From NCBI GenBank assembly GCA_017416145.1, contig JAFQDD010000024.1:17881-81880 (forward strand): DNA of 64,000 nucleotides. The letters are read 5' to 3'. Position numbers and translations under genes: made by a program. The notes beneath the pieces were generated by a model. The model was not told where the DNA came from. It saw only the letters and a program-made list of their open reading frames with translations, and did not search any database. This DNA is from Spirochaetaceae bacterium. Lineage in GTDB: Bacteria; Spirochaetota; Spirochaetia; Treponematales; Treponemataceae. Of the stretch, positions 59,695 to 64,000 are shown piece after piece. Positions within the stretch are counted from its first letter, which is position 1. Each line of letters opens with the position of its first letter.

Positions 59695-61671
59695 TTATGT
59701 TCGTTTTATAAGTTCGTATAATTTTTCTTTGCTTAATTCTATCCAAAGTGGACGACCGTGAGGGCAATGAGGTTCTTCTAAAGAAAAAATATCTTTTATT
59801 AAAGAGATTGCTGTTTCTGAATCTATAACATTGCCTTCTTTTATGGCAGAACGGCAAGCGGCTGTAGCATAAATATTATGCATTATTTCAGCTGGAGAAA
59901 CTCGCTTTTCAAGCAACAACTCTTTTAGTTCTGCTTCTGTTCCCTGCCAAGTAATTGGTACGCTTTGAATTTCCCAAGTATTATCATCTCTTTTTTCCGC
60001 TTCAAATCCTGCATCTTTTAAATCTATTAGCAATTTTTCAAAATATTCATCTTCTTCTTTTGAATCTGTTTTAATTCGATATGGAATAAGAAGATTTTGC
60101 TTTTTGTTGGCGTTTTTCATTAGTGCTTCATAGCGAAGTCTCTCATGTCCTGCGTGTTGATCAACTAAAAACAAAGATTCCCCTTTTTCTACAAGAAAAA
60201 AAACATTAAATAATTGACCAAAATATTTAAAATCAACTTGATTTTCCACCTTTTCTGAAATTGCAGCTTCTGCCAATTGTGAAATGTTATTCTGTGAGTT
60301 TTCTGGAATTGATGAAACCACATTTTCTATTACACTATGAAAGTTTCCTGCATATTTTGGAGTGTTTTCTTTTGGAAAAAGTTCGCCTGTGGATTTTGGC
60401 ATTTCATAGTTTGATTTTGAGCCGCTTCCAAAATTGCTAGAATATCCAAAAGTTGAGTTAGATTCGCTGGAAGAAGGCTTATTGTATTTGTAACTGCTGG
60501 AAAATCCTGTAGAAAATTTAGTTGATGATTTTGATGAAAATCCGCTAGAGTGTGAAATTGCGGTTTCTGGAAGGGAAAAATCTGAGCTTGGCTTAATGCT
60601 AGTTTTTGCGTAAAAATTTCTAACAGAAACAGAAACTGCGTGATGAATTGGCCCAATATCAAGAAATTTAACTTCTTTTTTTGCTGGGTGAATATTAAAA
60701 TCCACTTGGGAAGAATCTACATCTAAGAAAAGTGCCGCAATTGGATGGGTTCCGTTTGGAAAAAATCCTGTTGCACCGTATTCAATAGCTTGTACAAGGG
60801 AAAACTCTGTAACTCGGCGACCATTTACAAAAATATAAATATGCTTTTTGTCAGTGCGAGACTGGCTAATATCACCTAAAACCAAAGTTCCTTTCCACAA
60901 GGCTTTTTCTTTGTCGTAAAAACTTACTTCTTGGAAAAGTTTTGAATAAGCACTAAGTTCAAGACATTCTGCAAAACGGTCTTTTAGGCTTTGATTTTTT
61001 ACTAGGTTAAACTTTTCTTTGCCATCGATAATAAACTTAAAGCCCACTTCTGGAAAAGGCATTGCTTTTTCGATAAAAGTTTGCTTACACAAGGTTGTTT
61101 CTGTGGCAGGTCGCTTTAAAAAAAGCCGCCGAGCTGGAATATTTTCAAAAAGATTTTTGGAAGAAACCACAGTTCCATCTGAAAGGGTTGCAACTTCCAC
61201 TTGATTTTCACCGTTTCCTGCAAGAGGTGCTGTCATTTTGTAGGCGATTTTTTCTCCTTTTCGTAGGGAAGTGATTTCAAGTCTAGAAACCGCTGCAATA
61301 GAAGCTAAAGCTTCCCCACGAAAGCCTAAAGTCGAAAGTTTTTGTAAATCATCTTCTGAAGTGATTTTACTAGTGGAATGAGGTTTTGCACAGGAATGTA
61401 AATCTTCCTTTGTCATGCCAGTTCCGTTATCTTTTACGCGGATAGAATCAATTCCGCCCCCTGTAATGTCTACAGTTACAAAATCAGCTCCAGAGTCTAC
61501 AGCGTTGTCTAGCAACTCTCGAAGAATTGAAGCTGGGCGGTCTATAACTTCACCAGCTGCAATTTTTCTTGCAACCTCTGTTGGCAAAAGTCTAACAGGA
61601 TTTTTAGAACCTGCACGGGATATTGTGTTTTTAATTGATATATTATTTTTTTCAGTAATATTTGAATCCAT
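59695..61671 (-). CDS. mutL: DNA mismatch repair protein MutL (endonuclease type)
   Basis: Mismatch-repair matchmaker. The GHKL ATPase lies at about residues 27-355, with the catalytic Glu in RELLDNAVDSG and the KDNGTGM loop. A Ser/Lys/Phe-rich linker follows (about 365-455). The C-terminal domain contains the endonuclease motif DQHAxxExxxxE (DQHAGHERLRYE, about 503-514), ACR and CPHGRP zinc-site segments, so it should nick DNA like Bacillus MutL. The protein starts with an extra 27 residues before the usual RLLPTEVARKIAAG. It is in an operon after xseA-xseB. Confidence 0.93.
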   Translation of the reverse strand: MDSNITEKNNISIKNTISRAGSKNPVRLLPTEVARKIAAGEVIDRPASILRELLDNAVDSGADFVTVDITGGGIDSIRVKDNGTGMTKEDLHSCAKPHSTSKITSEDDLQKLSTLGFRGEALASIAAVSRLEITSLRKGEKIAYKMTAPLAGNGENQVEVATLSDGTVVSSKNLFENIPARRLFLKRPATETTLCKQTFIEKAMPFPEVGFKFIIDGKEKFNLVKNQSLKDRFAECLELSAYSKLFQEVSFYDKEKALWKGTLVLGDISQSRTDKKHIYIFVNGRRVTEFSLVQAIEYGATGFFPNGTHPIAALFLDVDSSQVDFNIHPAKKEVKFLDIGPIHHAVSVSVRNFYAKTSIKPSSDFSLPETAISHSSGFSSKSSTKFSTGFSSSYKYNKPSSSESNSTFGYSSNFGSGSKSNYEMPKSTGELFPKENTPKYAGNFHSVIENVVSSIPENSQNNISQLAEAAISEKVENQVDFKYFGQLFNVFFLVEKGESLFLVDQHAGHERLRYEALMKNANKKQNLLIPYRIKTDSKEEDEYFEKLLIDLKDAGFEAEKRDDNTWEIQSVPITWQGTEAELKELLLEKRVSPAEIMHNIYATAACRSAIKEGNVIDSETAISLIKDIFSLEEPHCPHGRPLWIELSKEKLYELIKRT

Positions 61672-61693
61672 AATGAGTAGAAAATCCTAAAAA

Positions 61694-61930
61694 TTAGTTT
61701 AAGTCGTCAAATAAGCCAATTTCAGGTTTATTTTCTAGAACGGGAGGAACTGGATTATTCATTAGGATTTGTACCTTACTTTCGATTTTTTCAAGTTCTT
61801 TTTCCATTTTTCGAGCAAGGGTAATTCCTTCTTCAAAATAATTTACAGCTTCTTCTAGAGAAACGTCTGTTTTTTTGATTGCATCTGCAATTTCTTCAAG
61901 TCTATTTAATTTGTCTTCAAAGTTTTTCAT
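61694..61930 (-). CDS. xseB: Exonuclease VII small subunit
   Basis: 78-residue helical protein that joins several copies with XseA to make exonuclease VII, which degrades single-stranded DNA. The core LEEAVNYFEEGITLARKMEKEL (about 25-45) is the family pattern. GGAGG lies 6 bases before the ATG. It is 36 bases after xseA and 22 bases before mutL. Confidence 0.9.
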   Translation of the reverse strand: MKNFEDKLNRLEEIADAIKKTDVSLEEAVNYFEEGITLARKMEKELEKIESKVQILMNNPVPPVLENKPEIGLFDDLN

Positions 61931-61966
61931 TATTTTCCTCCAATAAATGTCTCTATAAAATGGATG

Positions 61967-63181
61967 CTAATTTGTTGTAGAATTAACAGTTACATTGATT
62001 GTGCCACTTTCCGGTACAATCTCTAATATTTGACTAGGCTTTACGCTGGAAGCCTTTGTGATAATTTTTCCAGTTTCTTTATCCCGAACCATAGCGTATC
62101 CACGGGCTAAAATCAATTTTGGGTTACTCGCTTCTAAAATGATTTTTGCATTTTCTATTCGTTTTTTTACATTCTCCATTTTATCATAAATATTTTCCAA
62201 AAGCTGTTCTTTTACATCATCAAATCTGAGCAAATAAGGCTGCTCAATGGTTCTAAAACTCATTTCCAAAGATTCTGGAGTGAAACTTTTTATCAATAAT
62301 TTACAATTTGATATTTTACTTTCTATGGTTTGGCTAAGTTGATTTTTAATCTGCTGAATGTAGTTTGTAATGTCTGAAAGTAGGGGCGTACACAATTCGG
62401 CTGCGGCTGATGGTGTTGGGGCTCTTCTATCCGCGGCAAAATCGCTGATGGCCCAGTCAATTTCGTGACCAACTGCAGAAACTGTAGGAATTGCAGATTC
62501 TGCCACAGCTCGAACAACGATTTCTTCTGAAAATGGAAGTAAATCTTCCAAAGAGCCACCACCGCGGCCAACGATTAAAACATCACAAAGTTGGTGAGCG
62601 TTTGCGTAGCGGATTTGTGCTGCAATTTGTGAAGCTGCTTCTGTACCTTGAACACTACAAGGCAAAACTAAAACATTTACCAAAGGATTTCTTCGTTTTG
62701 TGATATTTAAAATATCTTGCAGTGCAGCCCCAGTTGGGCTTGTAACCACGCCAATAGTTGTTGGAAAAAATGGTAGATTTACTTTGCTTTCTTCACCAAA
62801 AAGTCCTTCCATGGCAAGACGACGTTTTCGCTCTTCGAGCATTTGAAGAATATCTCCAACCCCAGCTTGTTCCATTCTAGAAACGATAATTTGATAACTA
62901 CCCTGTGGTGGATAAACAGAAATTGAGCCTTTTACCCGAACCATCATTCCGTCTTTTGGTGTGAAGGCAAGTTTTAGAGCATTTCCACGAAATAGACAGG
63001 CTTTTATAGCAGCCTTATCGTCTTTTAGAGTGAAATAAATATGACCGCTACTTGATGGACGATAATTTGAGATTTCTCCTTCTAAAGTAAAAGGAAACTC
63101 TGCAAACTCAGATTCTAAGAGATTTTTTATTCTGTTGGTTAATTCTGTAACGGTAAAAACAGTTTCTTTTTGCTCTATCAA
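61967..63181 (-). CDS. xseA: Exonuclease VII large subunit
   Basis: Catalytic subunit of exonuclease VII. The N-terminal OB domain (SNYRPSSSGHIYFTLKDDKAAIKACLF, about residues 38-65) binds single-stranded DNA. The catalytic domain has TSPTGAALQDIL, the glycine-rich IVGRGGGSLEDLLPF and the GHEIDWAISDFAADRRAPTPSAAAE block. The C-terminal part is coiled-coil. I favour a TTG start at 63181 because GAGG lies about 6 bases upstream of it; the ATG at 63208 would add a nine-residue leader containing a TATACT-like sequence. Length 404 from TTG. Confidence 0.9.
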   Translation of the reverse strand: MIEQKETVFTVTELTNRIKNLLESEFAEFPFTLEGEISNYRPSSSGHIYFTLKDDKAAIKACLFRGNALKLAFTPKDGMMVRVKGSISVYPPQGSYQIIVSRMEQAGVGDILQMLEERKRRLAMEGLFGEESKVNLPFFPTTIGVVTSPTGAALQDILNITKRRNPLVNVLVLPCSVQGTEAASQIAAQIRYANAHQLCDVLIVGRGGGSLEDLLPFSEEIVVRAVAESAIPTVSAVGHEIDWAISDFAADRRAPTPSAAAELCTPLLSDITNYIQQIKNQLSQTIESKISNCKLLIKSFTPESLEMSFRTIEQPYLLRFDDVKEQLLENIYDKMENVKKRIENAKIILEASNPKLILARGYAMVRDKETGKIITKASSVKPSQILEIVPESGTINVTVNSTTN

Positions 63182-63317
63182 TTTTTTCCTCAAGAAAAAG
63201 TATATCATAAAATGGGGAAAAGTTGAATATGCTATTTATGATATAGGCTTCTGAGTTGGCGAAGAAAAATTAGGAAATTTTGCTCTAGCTGTTTTTTCAG
63301 TTTTCCATTGTTTGGGA

Positions 63318-64000
63318 TTACTTTATATAGATTTTAGAATCTTCTATTTCTTTTGCTAACTGCTCAATAGTTTCTGTAGAAAGTCCTGTGCATTCTGCAA
63401 TTATGTTTAATGAAATATTGTTAGAAAACATATTTTTTGCTGTTTCAATAGCTTTCTGTTGAATCCCCTCATCGAAGGCTTCTTGGCGTTGTGCGGCTAT
63501 ATCTTCGTCGTAATTGTATTCACCCCATAACATGTTTGACACCTCCGTAGTTTTTCGATTTAGGTAGTTTGGCATTACGTTTTCCTTGATTGCTATCTGT
63601 ATTGCCGGTGTAAAAGTTTCCGGATTTTTTGGGTCGTAATGTGCCCTCATAATTTCTACAAATCGATTGTATTCTCGAATAGGTTTACAATCTAAGAATC
63701 CAGAAATCTCTTTATACTTTATAATATTAAATACTTTGACGATTATTTCAAGAGTTTTTTCTTCTTTTTTGTGAATAAAAGAATCAGAAAGTCGCATTAT
63801 AGAAACAGCTGGAAAGTTTTCTGTTCCATTGTAAATAACATAAAATTCTGGAGTTGGGATTTGCACTGGGTTTTTGTAATATCGCTTAGGAGTTGGGACG
63901 TAGGCTTCGTACAATCTTGAATCATAGCTTAAAAGTCGCAAGGGCATGTTAAAATTGATTGTAGATTGATGCTCGATTAGGACAAATAATTTTCCGTTTA
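63318..64000 (-). CDS. Rpn-type PD-(D/E)XK nuclease family protein, 5'-partial
   Basis: Recombination-promoting nuclease / transposase-associated family. The frame is open through the right window edge: before the ATG at 63947 it continues upstream with FVLIEHQST and NMPLRLLSYDSRLYE, the family core whose ExQ is part of the nuclease site. So the start is beyond 64000. The last 60 residues (AAQRQEAFDEGIQQKAIETAKNM and a short helix pair) are the common C-terminal tail. These genes are often mobile and present in many copies. The TAA at 63318 gives a clean end. Confidence 0.85.
   Translation of the reverse strand, partial: NGKLFVLIEHQSTINFNMPLRLLSYDSRLYEAYVPTPKRYYKNPVQIPTPEFYVIYNGTENFPAVSIMRLSDSFIHKKEEKTLEIIVKVFNIIKYKEISGFLDCKPIREYNRFVEIMRAHYDPKNPETFTPAIQIAIKENVMPNYLNRKTTEVSNMLWGEYNYDEDIAAQRQEAFDEGIQQKAIETAKNMFSNNISLNIIAECTGLSTETIEQLAKEIEDSKIYIK

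Overview
The window is AT-rich bacterial DNA that reads as a spirochaete chromosome, most likely a Treponema. The evidence is the spirochaete-type flagellar export/motor operon (flbD-motA-motB-fliL-fliM-fliY-fliO-fliP-fliQ-fliR-flhB-flhA-flhF-flhG followed by the flagellar sigma factor and FapA), a rod-binding FlgJ without a muramidase domain, and lipoproteins with short relaxed lipoboxes. The gut-type metabolism (Na+-pumping decarboxylase, cytoplasmic pullulanase, beta-hexosaminidase) suggests a host-associated fermenter. I cannot name the species from sequence alone.

Layout. 1-1.3 kb: the end of a sodium-pump decarboxylase beta subunit that runs off the left edge. 1.4-2.0 kb: flgJ behind a sigma28-type promoter. 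2.1-9.15 kb: an accessory defence island, made of a 22-bp tandem repeat array, a type I restriction-modification operon hsdR-hsdM-fic-hsdS with a Fic protein inserted, and a short broken remnant that may be an abortive-infection gene. 9.15-17.6 kb (minus): the periplasmic pair pbpC and alpha-2-macroglobulin. 17.8-28.8 kb: a secreted beta-helix protein, an orphan HPt protein, an unusually long signal peptidase I, a glycosyltransferase, a DEAD-box helicase, a DUF4230 protein and an hflK-hflC-orf operon whose third gene may be a membrane pseudokinase. 28.8-35.7 kb (minus): recJ, pyrimidine-nucleoside phosphorylase, recO and a UvrD/PcrA helicase, with a cluster of palindromes at the helicase 3' end. 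35.8-53.1 kb: the flagellar operon. 53.2 kb: tRNA-Phe with a textbook promoter and terminator. 53.4-59.6 kb: ilvN, then a divergent ROK regulator-pullulanase-GH20 operon and an M23 lipoprotein. 59.7-63.2 kb (minus): xseA-xseB-mutL. 63.3-64 kb: a truncated Rpn-type nuclease running off the right edge.

The genes work together most clearly in the flagellar region: the sigma28 gene at 49.4 kb probably drives the two promoters of the form TAAA-N16-TCCGATAW in front of flgJ and flbD. Recurring expression signals are visible. Several genes have a -10 box 6-8 bases from the ATG and no Shine-Dalgarno sequence (probable leaderless mRNAs). fliO has no standard start codon but has an ACG exactly where flhA, which carries the same ribosome-binding sequence, has its ATG. 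I see no CRISPR array, no rRNA and no intact insertion sequence. The best candidates for something undescribed are the fic-containing restriction island, the HflKC-linked pseudokinase-like protein, the clustered palindromes and the leaderless/ACG start signals.
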